DNA from: JAFARZ01 sp035651595
Lineage (GTDB): Bacteria; Actinomycetota; Actinomycetes; Streptosporangiales; Streptosporangiaceae
Length of the DNA stretch: 64,000 nt
NCBI GenBank assembly: GCA_035651595.1
Contig: DASRFJ010000316.1
Coordinates: forward strand, 1 to 64,000
Reading direction: 5' to 3'
The position numbers and the translations under genes are program-made. Under the pieces are notes generated by a model. That model saw only the letters and a program-made list of their open reading frames with translations, had not been told where the DNA came from and searched no databases. Positions 17,647 through 26,544 of the stretch are shown here, one piece after another; within the stretch, counting starts at the first letter, position 1; each line of letters starts with the position of its first letter.

Positions 17647-17656
17647 GGAGACACCC

Positions 17657-17696
17657 TTCTCACGCTCCGGATATAAGAAACTCCGAAGCGTGAGAA
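17657..17696 (-). promoter_or_regulatory. Hairpin / inverted repeat over the lipoprotein ribosome-binding site
   Basis: TTCTCACGCT (17657-17666) is an exact inverted repeat of AGCGTGAGAA (17687-17696). An inner 4-bp CGGA/TCCG pairing follows after one mismatch, with a 10-base A/T-rich loop. In the mRNA the 3' arm ends in GAGAA, directly followed by GGG, about 10 bases before the ATG at 17646, so it overlaps the likely ribosome-binding site. It could be an RNA switch or a DNA operator. Confidence 0.6.
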
Positions 17697-17741
17697 TAGC
17701 CCACGCGCAGTGATGGAATGGTGGCTTTCCGCGAAACACGC

Positions 17742-19106
17742 CTACCCTGTGACGGATCCTGGCGGCGGGATCGTCCCGGGTCCGCTGACGTTGCACGCGA
17801 GCGATGCCGGATCGGTCTCCTGAAGCGGATTCGCCAGCCGTGGCGGCCGGCGGAAGAAGGGGAACCGGAGGTCGAGCATGTCCAGCATGGCGTTGGCGTT
17901 GGCGTCGCGGTACGTCAGCGCCGGCAGGTTCCACTTCGACTCCACCAGCTTGAGGATGCTGCCGTGGTCGAAGACGCGATGCGACACGTAGTTGGGCCTG
18001 GCCCAGGGGGACACCAGCGCGAACGGCACCCGGAACCCGTAGCGCCCGAACCCGTCGTATGCGCTCTGTCCTGAGGGGACGGCCGGCGCGATGCTGTCCG
18101 GCGGGATGGCGGCCGGCGGCCGGACGTGGTCGTAGTAGCCGCCGTGCTCGTCATAGGTCCACAGCAGCACGGTCTTGTCCCAGGCTGGGCCGCTCATGAC
18201 CGCGTTGACCACGCTCGCCGCGAACGCCTCGCCGGCGACGATGTTCTGCGGGTTCTCCTCGGACTGGTGATTGTAGTCCGGCTCGACCAGGCAGTAGTTC
18301 GGCAGCGTGCCAGCCGCGGCATCGGCGAAGAAGCCGGCGATCGGCACGACCTTCGTCCCGTTGTTCTTCAGGTACAGCTGCGGGAACAGCTCCACGCTGG
18401 GCAGCGTGGTGTAGTAGTCCTTCCAGGTGATCTGGTACTTGTCGAGCTGATCGAAGATCGTGCCGTTTGCCGGGTAGTCGGTCAGTGCGGGGATCGTGTC
18501 GTTGACCTGCCCGATGGACGTCGCGGCCAGCAGGTAGCGGCGGTTCGGGAAGGTCTGGCCGAGCACAGAGCAGAAGTACCGGTCGGCGATCGGGAACGTC
18601 CTGGCGAGCGAGTAGTAGAACGGCTGGTCGGCCTTCTCCCAGTACCCCATCGCGACCGGGCCGCTGCCGGACTCGACGAAGCCGTCAAGCTTGCCGTTCG
18701 CGTACTGCTGGTGACTGGCCAGCCAGTCCTGTGCCGGGTGGCCGTTGAGCTGGCACGTGGTCGGCATGTGGAACGCGTGCTGGATCTTCCCGTCGGCGTA
18801 CGGGTTGGTCGCCCTGGGCTTGCCGCCCCGGCCGAGCCGGAAGCCGTCCGCGCCGGGCCGCCGGAGCATACCGAGCCTGTTGTCGTACGAATGGTTCTCC
18901 ATCATCAGCACGACGACGTGCTCGATCTGCGGGATCGTGTCGGTCCCCGCCGTCAGGTCCGGATAGGGCAGCGAACCCGGCGGCCGCACCGGTCCGCCGT
19001 GCGTCACCCGGGCCGCTTCCGCGGCCGCCTCCCGCCATGCCCCTGTCCCGGCGACCGCCGCCGCGGCCAGCCCCGCCTTCAGTGCCCCGCGTCTGCTGAC
19101 GTCCAT
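17742..19106 (-). CDS. Tat-exported phosphoesterase (acid phosphatase / phospholipase C family)
   Basis: A 454-residue protein of the PF04185 phosphoesterase family. It starts with a twin-arginine signal (VSRRGALKAG, then a hydrophobic Ala-rich stretch), so it is exported folded. Family motifs are IEHVVVLMMENHSYDNRLG (about 60-78), FPIADRYFCSVLGQTFPNRRYLLAATS, NYCLVEPDY, WTYDEHGGYYDHVRPP and the C-terminal FDHGSILKLVESKWNLP. The residues expected to bind metal and form the phospho-Thr/Ser intermediate are in these blocks. The substrate could be phospholipid or a general phosphomonoester. It is transcribed towards the lipoprotein gene 95 bp away. Confidence 0.9.
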   Translation of the reverse strand: MDVSRRGALKAGLAAAAVAGTGAWREAAAEAARVTHGGPVRPPGSLPYPDLTAGTDTIPQIEHVVVLMMENHSYDNRLGMLRRPGADGFRLGRGGKPRATNPYADGKIQHAFHMPTTCQLNGHPAQDWLASHQQYANGKLDGFVESGSGPVAMGYWEKADQPFYYSLARTFPIADRYFCSVLGQTFPNRRYLLAATSIGQVNDTIPALTDYPANGTIFDQLDKYQITWKDYYTTLPSVELFPQLYLKNNGTKVVPIAGFFADAAAGTLPNYCLVEPDYNHQSEENPQNIVAGEAFAASVVNAVMSGPAWDKTVLLWTYDEHGGYYDHVRPPAAIPPDSIAPAVPSGQSAYDGFGRYGFRVPFALVSPWARPNYVSHRVFDHGSILKLVESKWNLPALTYRDANANAMLDMLDLRFPFFRRPPRLANPLQETDPASLACNVSGPGTIPPPGSVTG

Positions 19107-19209
19107 CGAGCGCTCCTCGGTTGACGCCTCGTCTCAGTCTCGCGCGGATGCCGTACCGGTGGGTAGCGGGTGAGTGAACTCTTCTGTCCCGCGGTCTACG
19201 CTCGTTCTC

Positions 19210-20343
19210 ATGGGCCCGCTGGATGGGATCAGGGTGGTGGAGGTCGCCGGGCTTGCCGCCGCGCCGTTCGGCTGCATGATGCTGGCCGATCTGGGTGCGG
19301 ACGTGCTGCGCGTGGACCGGGTCAGCTCGGCGGGCCGGCCGGCCCCCGACGATCCGCTCGGCCGCGGCCGGCGGTCGATCGCGCTGGACCTGAAGACCGC
19401 CGAGGGCACCGGGCTCCTGCTCCGGCTCGCCGGCCAGGCCGACGTGCTGGTGGAGGGGTTCCGCCCGGGCGTCGCCGAGCGCCTGGGGTTCGGGCCTTCG
19501 GTGTGCCTTGAGCGGAATCCGCGGCTGGTGTACGCGCGGATGACCGGCTGGGGGCAGGACGGTCCGCTCGCGCCCACCGCCGGGCACGATATCGGCTACA
19601 TCGCGATCTCCGGCGCGCTATCCCTGGTCGGCCGCGCCGGGGAGCGGCCGGTGCCGCCGGTCAATCTGGCCGGCGACTTCGGCGGGGGCGGGATGCTGCT
19701 GGCCATCGGCATCCTCGCCGCGCTGCTGGAGCGGGAAAGGTCCGGCAGCGGCCAGGTGGTCGACGCCGCCATGGTGGACGGCTCGGCGCTGCTGACCACG
19801 GTTTTCCACGGCTTCGCGGCCGCGGGCCGGTGGCGGCCGGAGCGCGGCACCAACCTGATCGACGGCGGCGCCCCGTTCTACGACACGTACCAGACCGCGG
19901 ACGGCCAGTTCGTCGCCGTCGGCGCGCTGGAACCCGCGTTCTACGCGGAGCTGCTCGAGCGCCTCGGGCTGACCGACGATCCGGACCTGCCCGACCGCGC
20001 CGACCCGGCGAACTGGCCGGCCCTGCGCGAGCGCTTCGCGACGGTCTTCGCCAAGCGCACCCGCGCCGAATGGGCGGCGGAGTTCGCGACGTCCGACGCG
20101 TGCGTGGCGCCGGTCCTCGGCCTCGACGAGGTCGCCGCCCATCCGCACAACCAGGCCAGGCAGTCGTTCACCGACCTCGACGGCGTGACACAGCCGGCCC
20201 CCGCGCCGCGCTTCAGCCGCACCGCGCCCGGCACGCCGCTGCCGCCGCCGCTGGCCGGCGCGGACACCGACGCGGTGCTGGCCGGCCTCGGTCACACCGC
20301 GGCCGACATCGCCGGCCTGCGCGCCCGCGGCATAACCGGCTAA
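19210..20343 (+). CDS. CaiB/BaiF-family CoA transferase (alpha-methylacyl-CoA racemase type)
   Basis: The ATG at 19210 gives MGPLDGIRVVEVAGLAAAPFGCMMLADLGADVLRVDR, the classic family III CoA-transferase N-terminus, and 377 residues. Further motifs are SIALDLKT, LLRLAGQADVLVEGFRPGVAERLG, RMTGWGQDGP and GHDIGYIAISGAL, whose Asp is the expected catalytic residue. The 377-residue length and GHD-x2-Y context fit the alpha-methylacyl-CoA racemase (MCR/AMACR) branch better than true transferases. It faces the MgtE_N/CBS gene, whose open frame runs antisense through most of this gene. Confidence 0.9.
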   Translation: MGPLDGIRVVEVAGLAAAPFGCMMLADLGADVLRVDRVSSAGRPAPDDPLGRGRRSIALDLKTAEGTGLLLRLAGQADVLVEGFRPGVAERLGFGPSVCLERNPRLVYARMTGWGQDGPLAPTAGHDIGYIAISGALSLVGRAGERPVPPVNLAGDFGGGGMLLAIGILAALLERERSGSGQVVDAAMVDGSALLTTVFHGFAAAGRWRPERGTNLIDGGAPFYDTYQTADGQFVAVGALEPAFYAELLERLGLTDDPDLPDRADPANWPALRERFATVFAKRTRAEWAAEFATSDACVAPVLGLDEVAAHPHNQARQSFTDLDGVTQPAPAPRFSRTAPGTPLPPPLAGADTDAVLAGLGHTAADIAGLRARGITG

Positions 20344-21738
20344 GCGGGCGTCGCCGTGGCGGGCGTCGGGCGGCTCCGCCGCCTCGCGCCGCCGCCAGTC
20401 GTCCGGCAAGGTGACCTCGAGCACATCGTCGACGGTGATGACGCCGAGCAGGCAGCGCTCGTCGTCGACGACCGGGATCGTGATCAGGTTGTAGTCGGTC
20501 ATCAGCACGGCGACGTCCATCACGTCGGTGTCCGCGCCGACCCGGACCGGATCGGTGTCGCACACGTCGATGAGCGCGGCGGAGCCGGCCGACTGGAGCA
20601 GCGCCACCAGCGTGGCGACCCCGCGCAGGCAGCCGTCGTTGTCGACCGCGTGCACGCTGGTCAGCGCCTCGGGCTGAAGGGTGCCGGACTCCCGCACCTT
20701 GGCCAGCGCCTGGTCCACCGTTGCCATCGTGGGCAGCGTGATGAAGTCCACGCCCATCAGGCCGCCCGCGCTGGTGGCGTTGAAGCCGAGCAGGGTGAGC
20801 ACCTTGCCCCGCTGCCCGGCGGGCAGCAGGTCCAGGACCGGCTGGCGCCGCCGCTGCGGCAACTCGGCGATCGCGTCCGCCGCGTCGTCCGCCCGCATCT
20901 TGGCGAGCACCCCCGCGATGTCGGCGTCGGAGCGCCCGGCGAGCAGCCGGGCAGCCTCGTCCTCGTCCAGTTCCTCGAAGACGTCGGCCTCCAGTTCCGG
21001 GTCGACGTGCACCCGGCCGAGGATCTCGGTCTGCTCCTCCTTGGAGGCATCCTCGAGCAGGTCGGCGATCTGCGCGGGCTTGAGCCGCCTGATCCGCGCG
21101 AACGGGCCGCGCAGCAGCGCGCTCCCGGCATGCCCGATCAGCCATTCGAAGTCGTGCCAGTCCCGGAACAGGCCGGCGCCAGAATCAAGGCCAGCGCCGG
21201 GATCAAGGCCGGCGCCGGAATCAACCCCCAGCCCGAACCAGCGGCGCCGCCGTGGCCTTGTATCCACCCCGGACACCACCCATTCGCCGTTGTCACTGGC
21301 CAGCTCCAGGTCCGCGGCCCGGACCAGCCTGGCGTTGCGCACGTCGATCAGCCGGTGCCCGAGTACGTCGGCGCGCAGCAGCACCTCACCCTCGCGCCGG
21401 TCGAAGTGCCGCAGGTCGAGCCGTGCGCTGGTCAGCTTCAGCGGCTCGCCGGCCGGCTCGCCAGCAGGCCCGCCGCGAGAGAAGCTGCTGACCTGCTCCA
21501 CCGGCATGAAGACCCGCCGGCCGCCCACCGCGCCCACCAAGCCGGTAACCAGCGGGTAGTCGGCCCCGCGCAGCCGGACGATCACGTCGGAGAGCCTGCC
21601 GAGCGACTCGCCGCTGCGGTCCGCCACCGGCCGTTTCAGCAGCCGGGACAGCCGGAGGACGGGTCCGTTGCCTGCCGCGGGGCCGGGGCCGGGGCCGGGG
21701 CTGGGGCCGGACGGTCGGCCCGCCGGTGGAATTGCCAT
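19618..21738 (-). CDS. PRC-barrel / MgtE_N / CBS-domain protein with run-on 3' end
   Basis: The conserved part is residues 1-452 (to about base 20383). It has two PRC-barrel-like segments (~28-85 and ~100-160) and a Gly/Ala/Asp repeat (SGAGLDPGAGLDSGAGL). An MgtE N-terminal superhelical domain follows (~210-305, LKPAQIADLLEDASKEEQTEIL), then two CBS motifs (~335-445) ending ITVDDVLEVTLPDDW. There is no MgtE membrane domain, so it is a soluble regulator rather than a transporter. No stop follows: the frame continues for ~250 Arg/Gly-rich residues antisense to the CoA-transferase gene. A TAG lies in another frame at 20340-20342, where a stop would be expected, so a late frameshift or sequence error is likely. 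Confidence 0.75.
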   Translation of the reverse strand: MAIPPAGRPSGPSPGPGPGPAAGNGPVLRLSRLLKRPVADRSGESLGRLSDVIVRLRGADYPLVTGLVGAVGGRRVFMPVEQVSSFSRGGPAGEPAGEPLKLTSARLDLRHFDRREGEVLLRADVLGHRLIDVRNARLVRAADLELASDNGEWVVSGVDTRPRRRRWFGLGVDSGAGLDPGAGLDSGAGLFRDWHDFEWLIGHAGSALLRGPFARIRRLKPAQIADLLEDASKEEQTEILGRVHVDPELEADVFEELDEDEAARLLAGRSDADIAGVLAKMRADDAADAIAELPQRRRQPVLDLLPAGQRGKVLTLLGFNATSAGGLMGVDFITLPTMATVDQALAKVRESGTLQPEALTSVHAVDNDGCLRGVATLVALLQSAGSAALIDVCDTDPVRVGADTDVMDVAVLMTDYNLITIPVVDDERCLLGVITVDDVLEVTLPDDWRRREAAEPPDARHGDARLAGYAAGAQAGDVGRGVTEAGQHRVGVRAGQRRRQRRAGRGAAEARRGGRLCHAVEVGERLPGLVVRMGGDLVEAEDRRHARVGRRELRRPFGAGALGEDRREALAQGRPVRRVGAVGQVRIVGQPEALEQLRVERGFQRADGDELAVRGLVRVVERGAAVDQVGAALRPPPARGREAVENRGQQRRAVHHGGVDHLAAAGPFPLQQRGEDADGQQHPAPAEVAGQIDRRHRPLPGAADQG

Positions 21739-21892
21739 CTGAAGCCTCTTCGCTGCTGCGTCAGCGATCTTGACGGAACCTTAACGCGCAGATCAAGAAC
21801 CTATACGGAACCTATACTGCACGCGCCCGTCAGCCCGAATAGCGTCGAATGCGTTTGAGCACACCGCACGAACAGAATGAGGTCATAGCGGA

Positions 21893-24304
21893 GTGGCTGT
21901 CGGCAGGACGGCTGGCGATGAGCGCCGGGGCCAGGTCATTGACCTTCCGGAAACGTACTGGTACAAGGCCAAGCTGCGTCTCCTCGGGCCACCCATGGTC
22001 AACGAGCAGCTTAATACCGAACGGCTGTCGAAGCCCCTGGCGCTCGGCGTCCTGTCCTGCGACGGTATATCCTCCGCCGCCTACGGCACCGAGGAAATGC
22101 TGATCGTCCTGGTTGGCGCGGTAGGTCTGGCAGCGTTCAACCTGATCATCCCGATGACCCTCGTCGTGCTGTTCGGCATCGTCGTCGTCGTGCTGTCCTA
22201 CCGGGAAGTCGTCTCTGTCTACACCCGGGCAGGCGGGTCCTACGTAGTGGCCAGGGAGAACTTCGGCCCCAGGGTCGCGCAGATCGCGGCCGTGGCCCTG
22301 CTCATCGACTACGTCGTCACGGTAGCCGTGCAGACAGCGGCGGGCAGCGCGGCGATCGTCTCCGCGTTCCCGTCGCTAGGCAACCTGCCGCTGGTCGGCT
22401 CGCACATTCTCACGGTCATCTCGGTCGCCGCCATCTTGTTGATGTGCTACGGAAACCTGCGCGGAATCCGGGAGGCCGGAAAGACATTCGCCCTGCCCAC
22501 CTACCTGTTCTCCGCGTCGGTCGGGCTGATGATCATTGTGGGCCTGTTCCGCGAGGTCGCCGGCGGCCTGCCGGTGGTGCACCACTACGCGAACGTCGGG
22601 CCGACGTTCGCCTTCGGCCACAGCACCGAAGGCCTGCTCAGCTTCGCGATGATCCTCATGCTGCTGAAGGCTTTCGCCAACGGAGGCTCCTCGCTGACTG
22701 GCATCGAGGCCGTTTCGAACGCGGTCAGCGCGCTGCGTCCGCCGGAGGGCCGCAATGCCAGGCAGATCCTCGTCACGCAGGGCACGATCGTCATATTCCT
22801 GATCGGCGGAATATCGTGGCTGGCCCACGTTTCGCACGCCACGCCGTACGTCGACGGTTACCCGACAGTGCTGGCTCAGGAGGCCGACGTGGTCTTCGGA
22901 TCGGGCGGGCACATCATGTTCTACCTGGTGCAGTTGGCTACCGCGGCGATCCTGTTCACCGGCGGTAACACGAGCTTCAGCGGTTTCCCGTTCCTGGCCA
23001 GCTTCGTCGCCGAGGACTCGTTCCTGCCTAGGTGGCTGACTAAGCGCGGGCACCGGCTGGTCTTCTCGAACGGCATCATCATCTTGACCGTGGTGTCGCT
23101 CACATTGGGTCTGGCGGTGGGGTTCAACGTCGACGGCCTTGTGCCGTTCTATGCGATCGGCGTGTTCACCGGGTTCTCGATGGCAGGCTTCGGCATGGTC
23201 AGATATCACCTCCGGACGCGAGAACCTGGCTGGCAACGCAAGCTGACCATCAACCTGGTCGGGGGCGGCTACACGGTCCTTGTCGTCATCATCTTCGCCA
23301 TCGTCAAGTTCACCGAAGGCGCCTGGCTGGTCGTCATCCTCGGCCCGGTACTGGTGTTCGCGCTCATCCGGCTCAACCGGGAATATCGCAGCGAGGCGCA
23401 GGTCCTGGAGAACATCGGCGAGCGCCGGGCATCCGGGGTCGGGGTTAACCAGCCCAACTACTCCCGACGCGCGGTCATCGTGTTCGTGGACGACTTCGAC
23501 CTCTCCACAATCGCCGCACTGCGTTACGCAAAGAGCTTGCGGCCCACCTCCTTGCGGGCTGTGCACCTGGTCATCGACAACGAACAGGCCGAAAAGCTCC
23601 GCGCCGCATGGCTGCCGGACCGTTACGTGACGCTGGAATTCATCGACACCCCAGACCGCCGGCTGACCCGGGCCGCCGCCGAACTCGTCGCCAAGGAGAC
23701 GGACGTACCCGGTACTCAGGTCACGGCGATCCTGCCCCGGCGGAGCTTCTCGCCGCTGCTCGGACGGCTGCTGCACGATCGAACCGCAGACAAGATCGCC
23801 GGGGTGGTCAGCCGCATCCCGAACGCGGCGGCCACCATCGTCCCGTTCGACGTGCAGAACCGGGTCGGGGTGCTTCAGGAGCACAACGCGGCGCGACTCG
23901 CCGCGGTGACGGAGTCGCCAGATCCAGGAACCCAGGTAGCCGACGAACTCCAGCGCGATGTCCCCGAGCCGCTTCCCGGCGCCGGCGGCTACGACCGGCC
24001 CGCGCCGTCGCTCGGCGCGGACCCGATCGGCTCGCTGCGCCGGCCCGGCCGCGTCGTCGTGGAGGGTAGGGTGCGGGTGGTGGAGATCCGCCCGGTCGAG
24101 CACAACACGGTGCTCGCCGTGGAGATCTCCGACTCCACGGGGGACCTCACCGCGATGTTCTACGGCCGGTCCAAGATCCCCGGCCTGATGTGCGGCGGCA
24201 AGGTCCGGCTGCGCGGCCAGGTCGGCATCAAGAACGGCGGTCCGGTCATGGTCAACCCCGCCTACGAACTGCTCGTCCCCGGGTCGAGCGGCGACGAGGA
24301 GTAA
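21893..24304 (+). CDS. APC-family permease fused to C-terminal OB-fold domain
   Basis: An 803-residue protein. Residues ~45-490 carry about twelve hydrophobic segments of an amino-acid/polyamine/cation permease (LGVLSCDGISSAAYGTEEML, the YTRAGGSYVVARENFG loop, GGSSLTGIEAVSNAV). A cytoplasmic region (~520-650) looks like a universal-stress-type alpha/beta domain. The last ~110 residues (RVVVEGRVRVVEIRPVEHN, LTAMFYGRSKIPGLMCGGKVRLRG) are an OB-fold nucleic-acid-binding domain, which in Streptomyces is usually a separate small gene. The GTG at 21893 has only a very close GGAG; an in-frame ATG about 100 bases further on is an alternative start. The substrate is unknown. Confidence 0.85.
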   Translation: MAVGRTAGDERRGQVIDLPETYWYKAKLRLLGPPMVNEQLNTERLSKPLALGVLSCDGISSAAYGTEEMLIVLVGAVGLAAFNLIIPMTLVVLFGIVVVVLSYREVVSVYTRAGGSYVVARENFGPRVAQIAAVALLIDYVVTVAVQTAAGSAAIVSAFPSLGNLPLVGSHILTVISVAAILLMCYGNLRGIREAGKTFALPTYLFSASVGLMIIVGLFREVAGGLPVVHHYANVGPTFAFGHSTEGLLSFAMILMLLKAFANGGSSLTGIEAVSNAVSALRPPEGRNARQILVTQGTIVIFLIGGISWLAHVSHATPYVDGYPTVLAQEADVVFGSGGHIMFYLVQLATAAILFTGGNTSFSGFPFLASFVAEDSFLPRWLTKRGHRLVFSNGIIILTVVSLTLGLAVGFNVDGLVPFYAIGVFTGFSMAGFGMVRYHLRTREPGWQRKLTINLVGGGYTVLVVIIFAIVKFTEGAWLVVILGPVLVFALIRLNREYRSEAQVLENIGERRASGVGVNQPNYSRRAVIVFVDDFDLSTIAALRYAKSLRPTSLRAVHLVIDNEQAEKLRAAWLPDRYVTLEFIDTPDRRLTRAAAELVAKETDVPGTQVTAILPRRSFSPLLGRLLHDRTADKIAGVVSRIPNAAATIVPFDVQNRVGVLQEHNAARLAAVTESPDPGTQVADELQRDVPEPLPGAGGYDRPAPSLGADPIGSLRRPGRVVVEGRVRVVEIRPVEHNTVLAVEISDSTGDLTAMFYGRSKIPGLMCGGKVRLRGQVGIKNGGPVMVNPAYELLVPGSSGDEE

Positions 24305-24339
24305 CCACCGGGAACCAGGCGACCCGGCCCGGGCAATGA

Positions 24340-24361
24340 CGGATGTCCTAGCAGGCATCCG
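24340..24361 (+). terminator. Short hairpin before the ECF sigma gene
   Basis: CGGATG (24340-24345) pairs with CATCCG (24356-24361). A further CCT/AGG pairing across a one-base bulge closes a 3-base loop. It lies between the permease stop (24304) and the sigma start (24374), as a terminator or leader structure. Confidence 0.4.
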
Positions 24362-24373
24362 AAGGGTCGTCGC

Positions 24374-24970
24374 ATGACATACCAGAGCCGGGATGAAGAC
24401 CTGGACGACGCGGCCGTCATCCAGCTCTCCCGGCATGAGCCCGAACAGTTCACCATGCTGTTCCGCAGGCACGCACCGCACATCCAGCGCTACGTGGCAC
24501 GGCGCCTGGGCCCGGACGCGGCCGATGACATCGTGGCGGAGACGTTTCTGCTGGCCTTCCGCCAGCGGGACCGGTACGACCAGAGCCGGCCGGACGCGCG
24601 GCCCTGGCTGTACGGCATCGCCACGAACCTCATCGGCCGCCATCGCCGGGCCGAGATCAGGCTGTACCGTGCGCTGGCCCGGACGGGGGCCGACCCCGTC
24701 GCGGAACCGTTTACCGACAGGGTTGACGACCGGGTCAGCGCGAACACGACGGCCAGGCGGCTGGCGACGGCGCTGGCCAGGCTCTCCGCCGAGTACCGCG
24801 ACACGCTGCTGCTGGTGGTGTGGGGCGACCTGTCGTACGACGAGGCCGCGGCAGCGCTCGGCGTGCCGGTCGGCACGGTGCGCTCCCGGCTGAGCCGGGC
24901 TCGAAGCAGGCTCCGGCGGACGCTAGGCGAAGCCAATCCCGCAGCCTTGCACGAGGAGTCGCCAGCATGA
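24374..24970 (+). CDS. ECF RNA polymerase sigma factor
   Basis: A 198-residue group IV sigma factor. Region 2 spans ~25-95 (FTMLFRRHAPHIQRYVARRLG, DDIVAETFLLAFRQRDRYD, PWLYGIATNLIGRHRRAE). Region 4 spans ~135-185 (LARLSAEYRDTLLLVVWGDLSYDEAAAALGVPVGTVRSRLSRAR). No zinc-finger extension is present. The stop overlaps the start of the following CU044_5270 gene by ATGA, so the two form a translationally coupled pair; the second product is the likely membrane-bound regulator. Confidence 0.92.
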   Translation: MTYQSRDEDLDDAAVIQLSRHEPEQFTMLFRRHAPHIQRYVARRLGPDAADDIVAETFLLAFRQRDRYDQSRPDARPWLYGIATNLIGRHRRAEIRLYRALARTGADPVAEPFTDRVDDRVSANTTARRLATALARLSAEYRDTLLLVVWGDLSYDEAAAALGVPVGTVRSRLSRARSRLRRTLGEANPAALHEESPA

Positions 24971-26544
24971 ACGAAATAGACGAGCTGTCCCGCTTCCGGG
25001 CGGAGATCCCGGACCGCGGCACGGCGCGCGCGGAGGAGATGTTCCGCACCGCGCTCCACGAAGACCTGACTTCAGAACGACATTCGGCACCACGCTTCCG
25101 GAACCGGCTTCGTGAGCTGCGGCCGGCGTGGCGCGCCGCCATCGCGGTGCCGCTGGCCCTCGGCCTGGCGGCCGGCGTCCTCGTGACGGTACTGCCGTCC
25201 GGAACCAGCCAGCCAGCCGCGCCGCTGACCGCCAAGCTGCTCGCGGACCGCGCGTCCGCCGCGGCCCTGGACGGCCCGACGGTGCCAGGCGGCCAGTGGG
25301 TGTACCGCAAGGTACTGTCATCCAGCCAGGACAAGGGCATCCCGGCGCGAAGCACCGAGAACACCTGGACGACCGCGGACGGGTCGCTCGCTTACCTGGA
25401 CCACGGCATCTGGTCGTTCGGCCCAGGGCAGACGCTCTACACCCACCTCAGCTCGCTGCCCGCCGACCCGCGCGCGCTCGATGAATACCTGGCGAAGCTC
25501 TCCTACCCGAACCCGGACGCGACCCAGGTCAACAAGGACGCGGCGGATTTCTTCACCATCCAGGGGCTGCTGAGCACCGCGGTCCTGCCGCCGTCACTGA
25601 ACGCGGAGCTGTACCAGGCGCTCGCCGACATCCCCACGATCCAGGTGAAGAGCCACGTCACCGACATCGACGGCCGCCCTGGTGTGGCCTTCGTGCTGCC
25701 GGAGACGGTACAGAACGCGAACCTGGAGATCATCCTGGACGCGTCGGACTACTCCTACCTGGCGCAGGCGGCCTGGGAGCCCTCGAACGGCTCGCCGAAC
25801 TCGGCGATCCCGTTCACCGAGCAGGCCGTGCTCCAGACCACGCTGGTGTCCGGACCGGGCAGCACGCGGCCCGACTCGGCACCCCCCACCCAGGCCATGC
25901 TGACCGCGGAGCAGGCGGCGCTTGCGGTGCTGAACGTGCCAAGGCACGAGAACTTCTCCTCACCCGCCGCGAGCCAGTGGATCTACCGCAAGCTCAGCAC
26001 GAGCGCGGGCACCCAGGAAGTGTGGGCCAGGGCCGACGATTCCGAGCAGGCGTCCGACGTCAACGGGACGCTGGTGACGTGCGCCAAATCGGCGAGCTGC
26101 GCCAGCGGCGTCACGTGGCTGATGCCCACCGGGCCCGCCTACCCGTCACCGGGTTCCGCCGGGAGCGCGCAGCCGCTGCCAGGCGATCCGCAGGGAGTGC
26201 TGGACAAGCTGAACACGTACCGCACCGGCTGCGCGGACACGTCCGGGGACTGCGACGCGGTCGGGGTCATCGCGAACATGCTCCTCGGCTACGGCCACGT
26301 GGGCATCTCGCCGGTAATCTGGTTCTTCGCCCTCGCCGACGTGCCCGGCGTGACCGTCCAGCACATCACCGACGCGGCCGGCCGCGCCGACGTCGAGTTC
26401 AGCTTCCCGTTCACCGACGGCGTCACCGGGATCTTGGTCAACGCGAGCACCTACGGGTTCGCCGGGTACATCAAGGACAAGGCGCAGACGCTGCTGCTCC
26501 AGCAGGCGGACGTGTCCGGCCCGGGGGTCTTGCCCTCCCGGTAA
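24967..26544 (+). CDS. CU044_5270-family membrane protein, partner of the ECF sigma factor
   Basis: A 525-residue protein starting at ATG 24967 inside the sigma stop. The first ~55 residues are cytoplasmic, a single transmembrane helix follows (AAIAVPLALGLAAGVLVTVL, ~57-77), and the rest is extracellular. The outside part contains two related copies of one domain: GGQWVYRKVLSSS...WTTADGS near residue 105 and SQWIYRKLSTS...VWARADDS near residue 335. The family almost always follows an ECF sigma gene and is taken to act as its anti-sigma/sensor, but it has no HxxxCxxC motif, so inhibition would be by a non-canonical N-terminal segment. Confidence 0.8.
   Translation: MNEIDELSRFRAEIPDRGTARAEEMFRTALHEDLTSERHSAPRFRNRLRELRPAWRAAIAVPLALGLAAGVLVTVLPSGTSQPAAPLTAKLLADRASAAALDGPTVPGGQWVYRKVLSSSQDKGIPARSTENTWTTADGSLAYLDHGIWSFGPGQTLYTHLSSLPADPRALDEYLAKLSYPNPDATQVNKDAADFFTIQGLLSTAVLPPSLNAELYQALADIPTIQVKSHVTDIDGRPGVAFVLPETVQNANLEIILDASDYSYLAQAAWEPSNGSPNSAIPFTEQAVLQTTLVSGPGSTRPDSAPPTQAMLTAEQAALAVLNVPRHENFSSPAASQWIYRKLSTSAGTQEVWARADDSEQASDVNGTLVTCAKSASCASGVTWLMPTGPAYPSPGSAGSAQPLPGDPQGVLDKLNTYRTGCADTSGDCDAVGVIANMLLGYGHVGISPVIWFFALADVPGVTVQHITDAAGRADVEFSFPFTDGVTGILVNASTYGFAGYIKDKAQTLLLQQADVSGPGVLPSR

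Noticed and set aside
22376..24643. A 755-residue open frame on the minus strand opposite the APC permease gene
   Set aside because: It is His/Arg/Asp-rich with no recognisable domain and mirrors the third-codon GC pattern of the permease gene; such antisense frames are normal in high-GC DNA.
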